In this document: positions 25,318 to 36,056 of the stretch, one piece after another
Layout: each line of letters starts with the position of its first letter
Position numbering within the stretch: position 1 is the stretch's first letter
Assembly (NCBI GenBank): GCA_964035795.1
Contig: OZ038327.1
Location: 4,501,651 to 4,565,650 of the forward strand
Direction: 5' to 3'
DNA: 64,000 bases
Source of the DNA: Pterobdella sp. o SKG-2022
Taxonomy: Eukaryota; Annelida; Clitellata; Hirudinida; Piscicolidae
Notes under the pieces: model-generated
What the model was told of the DNA's origin: nothing
What the model saw: only the letters and a program-made list of their open reading frames with translations
Databases searched by the model: none
Made by a program: the position numbers and the translations under genes

Positions 25318-27104
25318 GGTAGTGGTAGTAGTAGTAGTAGTTGTAGCAGTTGTAGTAATAATAGTAGTAGCAGAAGTAGTAGTAGTAAAAGTAGTTGTGA
25401 TAGAAGTAGAAGTAGAAGTAGAAGTAGCAGTAGCAGTAGTAGTAGTAGTAGTGGTGGTGGTAGTGGTAGTGGTAGTAGTAGTAGTAGTTGTAGCAGTTGT
25501 AGTAATAATAGTAGTAGCAGAAGTAGTAGTAGTAAAAGTAGTTGTGATAGAAGTAGAAGTAGAAGTAGCAGTAGTAGTAGTAGTAGTGGTGGTGGTAGTG
25601 GTGGTGGTAGTGGTAGTAGTAGTAGTTGTAGCAGTTGTAGTAGTTGTAGCAGTTGTATTAGTAGTTGTTATAATGGTAGCTAGAGTAATAATAGTTGTTG
25701 TTCTTGATGTTGTTGTGGTGGTGGTAGTTATATTTGAAGATGTGCTTGAATATATATTTCTAATTTTCCGTAAAACATCTGTAAATTAAACAAACCTGAT
25801 TTGTTTCAAAGCACAGAACTTAGTAAACTAAAATACTTTTTAGCATGATAAACCACACTGACCTCCTTTTATAGGTCTTCCTTTGAGACTTATCTCACAA
25901 AACTGTATTTTTTCTCCAATCTCAAAATCAAATAGTATAAACTGAGCTTTCTTATCTTCAAAATCATATTCAAAATGTTGTCGTGAGTGGGGGTCGACGT
26001 CAAATTTTTTCTTTTTATTTGGAGCACCTTTCTCTTTTATCACTAACCGGTCTACGAGATTAAAGATACAGAATTAGTTTTCTATAGATTTATTCAATTA
26101 AATAATGTTATGAGTTTGATTAACAAAAAAAAAAGTTCTTGGATGAAAATACTTGGACGTTTTCACTTTCAAGTTAATTATTATTTTACGAAATGATTCA
26201 TGAAAGCCATTGCAAAATGTTGTAGCTGGCTATGATTTAATAACAAAAACAAAAAAAATAAATAAAATGATGTTTAAACCATTTTTGTCTGAAAATAACA
26301 CTAAGCAGATGTTTCCCAATTTGTGGAATCCGTGCAAATCTAGATAAAAACCTGGAATATATAAAATGCATTAGTTTTGATAGTCATGTAGTTTTTCAGC
26401 ATTTTGAATAAATAACTATTTCATGATTTTAAACAAAAAAATTTTGATCTACTAAATATTTCGAAGAATTTACTTTAGGTTTGCAAAAAGTTACAATTTC
26501 AAAGAAAAAGTCTATTTACGACACAAAACTCACGCTTGAAGTTTATTTTTTTGGTACATGTATTGGAATCATTATCAAGAGCTTCTTTCAGTATGATTGG
26601 ACCCCTGCTATCGTCATAGTAAAATGTTCCGAACAACGCTACGTTTTCATTTGTTGAAATAGCTGTAAATAATGAGTTCATATAAAGTAATTTAAATTTT
26701 TTCAATGTAGTTACATTATTTTATTGTAATTTAACGTAACGTAATGTAATTTAATGTATTTTGATGTAACGTAATGTAATGCGGTATTTATGAAGCGCTT
26801 TTCCTTATAGATCAAAGTGCTTACTAGAACTTTAATGTAGTGAAAACACACTGTAGAACAGGTGCCACTTGTTAATTCAAATACTCTAAAACAGTCAATA
26901 TACTAATATATTTTTAAAAAAGTTGATTTCATATTTCAATATCAGAGTGAAGTATGAACATTTTTTTGAAATAGTATATTTTTGACTTGTATTTAACAAA
27001 AGTTTTTTGAAAAACTTTCAAATAATTAACTTGGATGGTATTTAGAACAAACCACAGCTCTTGGAGGCAAGAAGAAAGAGTACAGCACTAGTAATTAAGA
27101 CCAT
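22519..27104 (-). CDS. Receptor-cluster gene 4: two-module receptor with mucin-like Thr-rich stalk
   Basis: Nine minus-strand exons joined in frame (798 codons including stop). Signal peptide 27053-27104 (MVLITSAVLFLLASKSC). Module 1: A split over 26534-26662 and 26280-26351, then B 25863-26051. Thr-rich stalk exon 24585-25778, open over 1194 nt. Module 2: A 23305-23490 and B 22995-23234. TM exon 22860-22929 (ILVAVVVSFLLVLVSIL). Lys-rich tail 22519-22780, ending in TAA. Module 1 is distal-type (ENVALFGTF, NTCTKK, FCEISLKG) and module 2 proximal-type (NLAVIAKTFFG, RSGFYNMSGSFEGAKIQ, EWGRGGVIDAVCVF). Junctions are phase 1 up to the TM exon. The stalk would be heavily O-glycosylated and hold module 1 away from the membrane. 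The tail is rich in KKKK runs and Gln. This could instead be two genes split in the 24585-23490 intron, but the phases fit one gene and module 2 has no signal exon of its own. Confidence 0.7.
24413..24568 (+). CDS. Orphan plus-strand coiled-coil-like terminal exon
   Basis: After an acceptor-like CAACTCCAG the plus strand is open for 51 codons, ending in TGA at 24566-24568. The peptide is helical and charged (ETNEYYLHTLRKYLETFK, then QQKQLIEGKLNEQQF). Style and strand match the alternative long tail frame of cluster gene 2 at 16888-17104. No matching TM exon is seen upstream on this strand. It lies inside an intron of cluster gene 4 on the opposite strand. It may be a tail left from a lost plus-strand family member, or an alternative last exon of cluster gene 3. 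Confidence 0.4.
   Translation, partial: AITQDHVETNEYYLHTLRKYLETFKQQKQLIEGKLNEQQFHILEINKTKNT
25206..25650 (-). repeat. Coding tandem repeat (three units of about 141-147 bp) in the mucin-like stalk
   Basis: Three units, marked by TGTAGTAATAATAG at about 25210, 25351 and 25498, each containing runs of AGT/GGT triplets. On the coding minus strand they are ACT/ACC/GCT, giving about 47-49 residues per unit made almost wholly of Thr with some Ala, Ser and Ile. The frame has no stop across the entire exon. On the plus strand the same tract reads as an open poly-Val frame, which is an artefact. Confidence 0.9.
26768..26873 (-). repeat. tRNA-derived SINE, tail and body fragment
   Basis: Contains GTAATGCGGTATTTATGAAGCGC, TATAGATCAAAGTGC and CACACTGTAGAACAGGTGC. 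The tRNA head is missing. Confidence 0.85.
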
Positions 27105-27663
27105 AATATGCATTCAAAGTAATATAAACTTGGCTTTGATTTAAATGTTTTTCTATGACGTGAAAAATGTTTAAAAGTAACCCAAATTAGAGTTTAGTTC
27201 TCTACTACTAGACCAGTTAGTTCCCACTTTTTTTAACTTTTCTATCTTTATGAATGCCTGAACGACTCACTAAAGTCTTCTATTGTTCTCGTTTTGATTT
27301 TCGGAAGCATCTTTTAGGTTGTTTATGAAGAAAATGGTTGCCATGCAAAACTGTTATGTGGTTATATTTTCTCCATTGGATAACACAGCATCTTGATGAC
27401 ATAAAAATAAATGGCATGTTACAAACTTGTATTCAGTGTTTGACTCCATCAGATTTGTACACATTTGGAATATTTTGGAATTGAGTTTTTATGGAAACTT
27501 ATTGTTTTTGTCTCAAAGTACTCACAATTCAATTATACCATCAGTTTCCTCATCTCTCGAAGAATGCTTTTATTAACTGTCATTAATCTCATCATTGGCT
27601 TAGTTATAGATATTATTTTTGTTAATTGCATGCGTTTAAACCAGCCATCAGATTTGTGAAAAT

Positions 27664-27820
27664 ATAGTCTTTGTGTAAACTGCTTCATAACCATAGTTAC
27701 TAAATAAATTTTTTTCGCTAATGTTTTATGATAAGGCCAAACTTATCGAAAATTATAGCTGTTTATTTTGCTCAATAACTTTACTAAAATTCTTTTATAA
27801 TTCGACGTAAAAATTGTCAA
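27664..27820. repeat. Dispersed repeat copy (pairs with 19811-19970)
   Basis: Second copy of the interspersed repeat: GTAAACTGCTTCATAACCAT, TTTCGCTAATGTTTTATGAT, AACTTATCGAAAATTATAGC and TATAATTCGACGTAAAAATT are shared with the copy near 19.9 kb. Confidence 0.8.
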
Positions 27821-28076
27821 ATATTATTTATAAGTAAATTTAAGATGTCTCTAAAAAGTTACCTGGTTATCCCTAACTAATTTTTAATGCTGATCCGATT
27901 TAAATCGCTTGGCTATTACAAGTTGACTACAAATGCTATATAAAAACAAACTACATTCATGACCAAATGAAAGAAGAGTACAAACACATGAAAAAAAATT
28001 AACAACAGACTGTTTTAAAATTGATTTTTCATGGAAACTTCATGTTTTTGTTACGACGTACTCACCGTTGTCGGAC

Positions 28077-28252
28077 CCTATAGCTCAATGGTTGAGCATT
28101 AGACTAATTATCTAAAGTTACCGGGCTCGATCCCGCGTGGGCTGACAATTAGCACCTGTTCCACAGTGTGTTTTCGCTACATTAAATTTGTAGCAAGCGC
28201 TTTGATCTATAAGGAAAAGCGCTATATAAGCACCACATTACATTACATTACA
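28077..28252 (+). repeat. tRNA-derived SINE, full-length copy
   Basis: Nearly intact plus-orientation copy: CTATAGCTCAATGG (A box), TTAGACTAATTATCTAA (anticodon arm, loop CTAATTA), GGGCTCGATCCCGC (B box), CACCTGTTCCACAGTG, and a tail with AAGCGC twice followed by (CATTA)n. Confidence 0.9.
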
Positions 28253-28586
28253 ATTCAATTACACTTCATTGAGTTAAGCTTGTAAAATGTTTATAGAATA
28301 ACTATTGAGAAAACTTGATAATGTGAGTTTTTCAAAGTATTAAATATTTAAGTTACAACTCCCCATGATAAACCATAATAATTTTTATTTGTGCTACTTC
28401 CACTAAAGAAACAAAATTAATGAAACAATGATAAAACTAATAAAAAATACTAAGCATTTACTCACGGTAAGATTGTGTCGTGTTGTTTTCGTAACAAAAA
28501 CCAACACCAAAGCGTATTTTTGTTTTCATAATTATTTTTGAAATCTCTTAAAATTCATTTAAATTATTAATTAAACGTTTTCAATC

Positions 28587-31500
28587 TCATTCGCTATTTT
28601 TAGCCTCTCTTTGCTTGCGATCCTTGCTGCTTCTAGTGACAGTTTGACTGGCAGTCTGGTTGTGTGTTTTGTGGGAACCAGCACGTGGACTTTTATGTAG
28701 CCGATTTGAGAAGGGCTTGATGAATAAGTTTATGGTCTTTCCTGATTTCTTTTTTTTCTTATTTTGCCTCGAAAGCCTGTGTTTTAAACCATGTAGTTTA
28801 TCTTTCATTATCGTGCAAAAACATCAAAAGATTTTTGATTATAATGTACAAAATCTTGACAAATTATTTCATTTTTATCATATAAAAAAGTATACAGGTT
28901 GTCATTAAAATATTTATTGAGTTTATCATGTACAAAAATTTTTGATTAAAATTGAAATACTTTTTACTTAACCAATCAAGCACAAAAGTATGAGAACGTA
29001 CAGAATGAATAGGAGGGCTATGGCAATTAAGATGAGTGGAAACGCGAGAAGCATGACCAGGTACGTCATATTGACTGTGGGTTTGAACATTGAACAAAAA
29101 TTCCTTTTATACCTAGGTTTTTATATTCACAAAAAAAAAATTTGGTTTTAAAATTTTATTGATTTTTAAACTTTTTTTGAAAGTCTTATAATCAAAGTTT
29201 TTGCAAAATGTACTAATTCGGTTGAATTGAAAAAAACCTATATCTAGCTCAACAACTTCCATGGACTCTAAAACTTCAATCTGAAAATCACACAACGCAT
29301 CCACTATCCCATCCTTCCCCCATTCGAAAGTTATGAACTTGATGACGTTAGCCTCAAAAGAGGCATTCAAGTTGTAAACGCCAGTTTTATCCACAGCCAA
29401 AGACCCATAAGACTTCCATCGCTTCTTTGAAGTAAGGTTCTTCCCTCCACGTATTTGCACAAACCCAGGAGCACCGGCTAAGTGAAGTGATTTTACGAGT
29501 TTGTAATATTGCAAATAAAGTTCTAATATTATTTAATAATTTAAAACAGCTATAAGAGTTTTAATAATATAATTAAGTATTCATTCTCAACAAATAATAA
29601 TTTTCACGGTGTGACTAGAATAATTTTTTTTTATTTTAAAAGAATCGATATTTTATGCTTAATATTTTTTAAAACGAAGGTTTTTTATAAAACTTAATAT
29701 TTTTCAACCACTAGCTTAAACACCAATATGATAAAGCTTCTCACAACTTCGTTGTTAAAAGTTTTTTGTGGTAAAACATAACACAAATGTCTTCAAAAGT
29801 TCCAAAAAGAACTTTTTGATTCATTATAAAATCATCATCAAGCTTTATTATAGACTTTTGAACTCTTGTGTGTTATGTTTTAAAGATATATTCATAGGCT
29901 AACACGTTGTAAACTTTTTGTTAAAAACTTCTTAATCGCTTTTATAGTTTTGAAGTTTATGCTTATGAAACCGTATTTAAGTTTTCATGAATTTAGTGTT
30001 TTCTCGTTTGCAATATTATCTTATGAATTTATATATACAAACATTCAGGTTTTTAAATTTTTTTCTTATATTTATATCGTTTTTAGTCACTGAATTAGTT
30101 TTAGCATTCATATCAATTCTATTTTACGTTTTTTTTTCAACATTCACACTTAGTTTTTATGAACTACCTTTTATTAGATTGAAATGAACTCTGACGTAAA
30201 ACCCTTCAGCCAAGTAAACTTTCAACAGCTCTACGTTATAACTTTTATTCTCATTGAAAATGTTCCAGTCACACCCATCAGGTCCACGAAAACCATTGGT
30301 CTTGACATTACCATAAAATGTCTTTGAAATGATGGCGAATTGCTTTTCTGTTCAAGTGTATGAAAGAAGATTAAAGAATCACACGAAATGAATTTTTTTC
30401 TAATTTTCTTCATGAAAAAATGGAAGCTAACGTAGCAAAGATTGGCAAAAAGGGAAAAGATTGTTATTGTGTAAAATTATGTAATTTTATAAAAACTTAA
30501 AAAAGACTGGAGGCCACGCTAAGATAAAACTTTATAAAACTTTGTTGGCACGTTCCACAGTGTATTTTTGCTACATTAAATTTGTAGCAAGTGCTTTGAA
30601 TTATAAGATAAATTGTTATATATATATATATATACTACATTGACGTATTGTATCCTCAATCAATAGTGAGGGAAACCAACACGAAAAAATTATTTACATA
30701 ATACATGGTTTCTTACAAATGTTTTGTGTATTAAGCAAATAAATACTTTGTGTTTGTTTCTCTCACTAAGTATCACATTGCATTACAAAACAAAACAACT
30801 TCTAAACATAAAAAAAACAAATCCAAAAGTGTTTGAACTTTTCTAATCATTATTTCAATTCCATCAGTATTGCATAAAAGTCACAAAATAGATTCATATG
30901 AACTAATAGTCACTTGTTACGAGTGGACGAGGATCCTTAATAGCAAACCTCCTTACAGCCACCTCTAACTCATTCAATGCTTGAGACAAGTCTGATGGGA
31001 AGTTATGGTTTGCAGCTTCAACCATGTTATGTGTTTTAATGCAAATTGACTCAATAATTCATGAATTATTGAAGTTATTTATAGTTTATAATTTTTGGCC
31101 CCTATAGATCATTGGTTGAGCATTATACTAATTATCTAAAGTTACCGGGTTCGATCCCACGTGGGCCGACAATTAGCACCTGTTCCACAGTGTGTTTTCG
31201 CTACATTAAATTTGTAACAAGCGCTTTGATCCATAAGGAAAAGTGCTTTATAAATACCGCATTACATTACATTGCATTACATTATTAAGTCAACGTGATG
31301 CTGAAAAATGGAATAAAACATTTGATTAAAGTGATTTTGACGTAGTTTATTGCAACCATCCAAAAATACATATTATGATAATTTAACTCAAAATTAAGGT
31401 TAGAAAAATTTACTATAAGCTTTTTCTAATTTTCAACTTCTATATCTTAATTTAAAAAATTTAATTATAATGAATAATTTAAAAAAAAAATCAAAAAAAA

Positions 31501-32773
31501 CCTGGGCTTAGAGGCACCCCTTTCAAACCCACATAGCATATTTGCAGACTGCCATGTTTCATTTTAAATTCTAAACTTTTCACTATTTCTCCATTAAAAT
31601 CATGTTGAAGTTGTGTTGAGTTTGTGTTATTGATTTTAAAGTTTATTTCGGAAGATAATACAAATTTTTTTATCACTGTCAATTCACCTTAATCATTAGG
31701 AGTATTTTATCAAATGATGTATGAAACTTGTCCCAATAATTTACATTGAAAAATATGCTTTCAAAATTTACGTACTCTTTTCAGTAACTTTGACAACAAC
31801 ACAGAGTTTCAATAACTTATGAACTTGTTTCAAATTAAGTTGGATAGCTGCAAAATATAGGGGTCAATATTATTTTGCGAAGAAATTAAAGAAAGGCTAC
31901 TATAATATGAATTTTGTAAAATCAAGTACGAGAGATACAATTTGATGATGAATCTAAAGTTTAGAAAAGCTTTAATTTTTAATGAAGAATATGCAGTAAT
32001 AGCATTTTATCTCATGAATAAGTTATATAAAGCTCTATTCAGCACGTTCTATTGAGCAAATATATAGGAGAATACGCAGTGCAATTATACATTTTTCTCA
32101 AAAATCATTTATGAAGTATTACAGAATTAAACAGTAGGAGAAACAGCTTAATAATTGCTTATGTCCAAAAAAAAGCAGAGTTTAAAAACAGCATTAAATT
32201 TGTAACAAGCGCTTTAAGCTCTATGAAAAAACCCTATATAAAACACCAAGTTTTTTTTCATTATTTAAACAATTAGAAAACAGTTTCATTTTAACAAAAA
32301 AGCTCACGAGTATCTATAAAAGGAGAACATATGTTAACATTATCAGCAGCATGTACCAGCTTTTTGTGACCATCACGGTAGTAGAAGACTGATGATGAAG
32401 CTAGGTTATCTTTCGCTGAAATATCTGCAATTTGATAAGAGTTTGGGAAGAAAAAAATTGAATATATTTTAGACACTAAATATTTCAAAATAAAGAAATT
32501 TTATTTAACAGTAGTGGGAAGGTTTTTATCTATAAAGACATTTGAGTGCCCTTTTATATGAATAATATCGCCATACTGAAACATAATGTGAATATTAGCA
32601 GAGCACTTGTTGAAGATGTCGGTAAATTCTTTTAAACCCAATATGTATTTTACAGTATATAAAATATGAATTATCATTTTAAAAAATTACAAGTTCTATA
32701 AATATTAACCGCAAGCTTGTGAGAGAGAAAGGACCACGATCAAAAGGCAAAAAAGAAAACTTTCAAAAGACAT
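28587..32773 (-). CDS. Receptor-cluster gene 5: complete two-module type I membrane protein
   Basis: Nine minus-strand exons joined in frame, 392 codons including stop: signal peptide 32710-32773 (MSFESFLFCLLIVVLSLSQA), module 1 A split over 32308-32424 and 31776-31847, B 31502-31687, module 2 A 30168-30347, B 29238-29477, TM 28973-29074 (LVMLLAFPLILIAIALLFIL) and basic tail 28587-28801 (QNKKKKKSGKTINL then TASQTVTRSSKDRK). Every junction up to the tail is phase 1. Module 1 lacks some conserved residues but keeps VNICSPF, KLLKLCVVV and LQICYVGLKG. Module 2 has KQFAIISKTFYG, DKTGVYNLNASFEANVIK and EWGKDGIVDALCDF. The order (distal-type then proximal-type module) and the split first A exon match cluster gene 4, so the two probably share a two-module ancestor. 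Expected at the plasma membrane with a Ser/Thr/Lys-rich cytoplasmic tail. Confidence 0.75.
29700..29895. repeat. Imperfect foldback element
   Basis: Inverted arms AAAACATAACACAA (about 29774) and TTGTGTGTTATGTTTT (about 29867), with matching inner CTTCAAAAGTTC and GACTTTTGAACTC. It lies in an intron of cluster gene 5. Confidence 0.65.
30549..30641 (+). repeat. tRNA-derived SINE body fragment ending in (TA)n
   Basis: GCACGTTCCACAGTGTATTTTTGC then TTAAATTTGTAGCAAGTGC, followed by a short TATA run instead of the normal CATTA tail. Confidence 0.75.
30903..31025 (-). CDS. Orphan coding-looking segment in an intron of cluster gene 5
   Basis: The minus strand reads ATG to TAG, 40 codons, starting MVEAANHNFPSDLSQALNEL and ending RPLVTSDY. 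Codon use is GC-richer than the surrounding intron. There is no clear acceptor, so it may be a retro-copied fragment of another gene's 3' coding end, a small ORF or an alternative exon. I do not recognise the sequence. Confidence 0.3.
   Translation of the reverse strand: MVEAANHNFPSDLSQALNELEVAVRRFAIKDPRPLVTSDY
31099..31288 (+). repeat. tRNA-derived SINE, full-length copy
   Basis: GGCCCCTATAGATCATTGG, GGGTTCGATCCCACGTGGGC, CACCTGTTCCACAGTGTG, TTGATCCATAAGGAAAAGTGC and a (CATTA)n tail. Plus orientation, in an intron of cluster gene 5. Confidence 0.9.
32191..32250 (+). repeat. tRNA-derived SINE, short tail fragment
   Basis: Retains GCATTAAATTTGTAACAAGCGC and a decayed ACCCTATATAAAACACC tail. 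Confidence 0.6.
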
Positions 32774-33151
32774 GATGTGTGTGTTTTAAAAAAATTTGTG
32801 CTGTTTCATAATGAGGGCATAACGAGAATTGTAGTTTTTTCCGAAAATATATACAATTTATCCCAAATTAATGATAACTTCCAAATATATTTAATGAAAA
32901 AATCCACTTTTTGAAAGAAGTACAAAATATTTTTATGACGTCAATTAACTTTAAAAGCGAAAAATGACTGCAAAACTTGTTAAATTTAAGAGAAAAAAAT
33001 AAATTACGGAGTTTTCTATCTATCTTTTGATTGGTTTTTCTAACATTATTACCCGATACAATCAGCTCCGAGATTTTGTTATATTTGATTTTTAATCAAA
33101 AAATTTTTCTTCACTTTTAATTGATAACTTCACACTCGACTCTTACGGTAA

Positions 33152-33290
33152 CGTAATTTAATGTAATGTGGTATTTATAAAGCGCTTTCCCTTATAGATC
33201 AAAGCGCTTTCCCTTATAGATCAAAGCGCTTACTACAAATTTAATGTAACAAAAAAACACTGTGGAGCAGATGACAATTGTCTGTGAACT
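33152..33290 (-). repeat. tRNA-derived SINE tail with internal tandem duplication
   Basis: Tail/body fragment in which TTCCCTTATAGATCAAAGCGC is present twice in tandem, ending near CACTGTGGAGCAG. It is followed 20 bp later by a second, fuller copy. Confidence 0.85.
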
Positions 33291-33308
33291 ATTTTTATAA
33301 GTTCCAGT

Positions 33309-33477
33309 CAAGAATGTATTGGGGTATTTAAAAAGCGCATTCTCTTATAGATCTTGCTACAAATTTAATGTAGCAAAAGGACACTGTCGAACAGGTGCTA
33401 ATTGTCAGCCCACGCGGGCTCTAACCCGGTAACTTTAGATAATTAGTCTAATGCTCTAACTCTGAGCTATATGGGCC
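33309..33477 (-). repeat. tRNA-derived SINE, near full-length copy
   Basis: TATTGGGGTATTTAAAAAGCGC, GACACTGTCGAACAGGTGC, AGCCCACGCGGGCTCTAACCC and AGCTATATGGGCC. The B box is mutated. Confidence 0.85.
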
Positions 33478-33579
33478 AAATAGGATATTTCCTTAAATGA
33501 TTGTCAACAGCGTCGTATTTAGTCCGCCATAAGCATGAATAGTTAGATTTTATTGGTATAATTTGTTCATTCAATAAAA

Positions 33580-36056
33580 TCAAATCACATTTCTTTTTTT
33601 TTTGAGTATTCTGCAAAATTGAAAAAGTTTCAATTATTATTTCAAAAATTAGTTCGAAGTCTCTTTGAATACAATTTTATATTTTGTTACTTTAATTAGA
33701 ACTGGAATACAAGACTATTAATTTTTAAATGAATATACAAACTCACAGGTAAGCGAGGTAGACGATAAAAAAGTGCTCCAGAAAAACGAACCAGATGAGT
33801 AGCAGTTGGATGCCTAGAGTCTCTGATTTGAAATTCTATCATAATTATTTGGGTAGAATTTTTTAGAATTTAAATATAGATTCTAATTGTCCCATAGAAA
33901 GTTATTTAATATTAAAAAAACAGGAAAAAAAAGACCAAATGAAATGCACAGTTTCAAGAACCCAAAAAAGATCTCAAAAAAACAACAAATGTATTTCTTG
34001 TCTAACTCTGACTTTTAATTTGGGAAATTTGTCAATTATATAAAAAAAATATTTTAAATAAAGTTGAAAAAAGGTATTAAAAAATAGAAACTCTCTATAG
34101 AAAAAAAAGAAAATAAAACAGAGTTAACTCACCAATCAACTGTAGTACTGAAAAATACTAATATTTGAAAAAAAAAGAAATTAGTTAATCTAAAGAAGAA
34201 TCTGAATTTGATCATGAAAAAGTTTACGAAAAGCTCCGTGTTTTTGGTGAAAAAGATAATTCTCATTTGTTTGTTTAATAATGTGTCATCGATATAAAAA
34301 GTTTGAAACATAATGGAAACTCAGTATGAAAAGGGAGAAGACAAGAAAGGATGAGAAAATGGAAAAAATCAACATGAAGGCCAAAAAATGAAACAGATAT
34401 ATTCTCTTAAAAATACTGAAAAGTAGTACGCACTACACATTAAATGTGCTTACAGTAACTAATGAAGTGGTTGTGAAGAAGAAAAGATAGACATGACCAA
34501 AGTGTAAGTTTTCTCGTATATACGTGCCATTGATATTAAAACCACAGTAACCTCTGGGCGAGCCTTGTATTGCAACTGCGCAGATCTTCATTTGGATACA
34601 ATCACTTTCTATAGACACATATTTTATTTTTTTCTTTGAGAATGTTCCAGAAAGAAAAACGCTTTTAGTTGCGTTTAATGTTGAGTTATAGAAGACCTCC
34701 CATTCATCTTTTCTCCCGTTTTTACCACGTACTTTCAGACTGCTTGAGTCTGTTTGATTGAATTCAATTAAAAGTCTGGTTATAGTGGTGTTAACTTCAA
34801 AAGTTTTTAAACCACTAGCAGTTATTGTAGATCAGTTATTTTTTGTAGTTATAAAATTATAAGTTAACTAGGAATATCAAAGAAATAAAAATAGTTATTC
34901 CACAAGATAACAGAGTTAAGTTTTCAAAATTTGACAAAATGGAGAGTATGGGGAGGACAACGATAAAAGAATGGAAACAATTAAAATTGAGCAAAATAGT
35001 GAGAAACTCAAACAGATTAGATTTTTTGTTTTAAATGTAGATCTGAAACAAAAATTGAAATCTATATTTTAAAAAATTAAATAACTGATTCTCCAATTTC
35101 AAGATTAACACAGCGAAAAACTTGTGAAGATCTTAAATTCAATTTGAAAGATAAAAGATTTATGCAATCAAGTAGAATTATGTCAAAAAAAATAGAAAAT
35201 TTAGTGGATATATTAAAAGTTTAAATTAGGTCAAAAGCACAAAAATCTGATAAAACAATTATGAATTCAATTGAATATAATTAATTTCTAAAAAAACTTG
35301 ATATTCTCTTCATACATTTTTGGTATTGTCTACTTTCGATATCATCATTGAGTGATATTAAAACTCGATTAATGGCCGTTGAAAATGAATATTAGCGGTT
35401 CAATAAATTAGGAATAACTAACCTGATATAAAAATACCATGTATACAAAACTTTTCAGCCGGAAAACTTTTTCTCAAATGAATGGTATAGTTATTGGGAT
35501 ATTGGCCCTCTTCATCACATGTGCTTCCGTTATTATCGACACTCAAGCCTTTAGTCTTCTGGCCATTAATATAAACTTCGGCTTTGTAAGACAATTCATG
35601 AACAAAAAGCTCTGAGGTGAGTGTGTGTTTGAAGAATAACTAAATTAGCTTGATGACGTAAAATAGCCTAAGTCACATGATGTTCTAAGAAAACACAGTA
35701 TTTATCTTAAATTCCAAAGCATTATCTAAATAACCTAATAAAAAATTTAATGAAAAACTTTCATCAATTGAATAATACGAAGGTTTTAGTATGTTGAGCT
35801 CACATTATCAGGTAAAAGGTTTTATGGTTTCTTATAAGCGAAGAAAAAACAAAAAAAATTCCAAAAAGGGGTGAAATAAAAGTTTGGTACAAAAATTTTC
35901 CCAGTCTATAATTTATGTTTCAAAAAGTGTTTGTATATGTTTATTAAGATTCACTGAAGCGATAAAAATGGCATATCACTAACCACAACTATGGATTAGA
36001 GAGGAAGAGAAGAAATTAAACAAAACAAAAAATAAAGTTTTGTATTGTATTTCCAT
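33580..36056 (-). CDS. Receptor-cluster gene 6: complete single-module protein with very short tail
   Basis: Five minus-strand exons joined in frame, 189 codons including stop: signal peptide 35984-36056 (MEIQYKTLFFVLFNFFSSL, ending HSC), A 35423-35611 (GSTCDEEG, NNYTI glycosylation sequon, EKFCIHGIF), B 34552-34749 (SVFLSGTFSKKKIKYVSIE, MKICAVAIQG), TM 33747-33822 (LGIQLLLIWFVFLEHFFIVYL) and a 31-nt tail exon 33580-33610 (ILKKKRNVI then stop). Junctions are phase 1 through the B/TM boundary and phase 2 before the tail, the same pattern as cluster genes 1 and 3. The cytoplasmic part is too short for enzymatic signalling, so a partner protein or a purely adhesive or decoy role is more likely (inference). 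The TM segment contains Glu and His, which could mediate pairing in the membrane. Confidence 0.75.

Noticed and set aside
25148..25789. Plus-strand 213-residue poly-Val open frame
   Set aside because: It is the antisense reading of the Thr-rich exon of cluster gene 4. The minus strand has splice sites and phase agreement; the plus strand has none.
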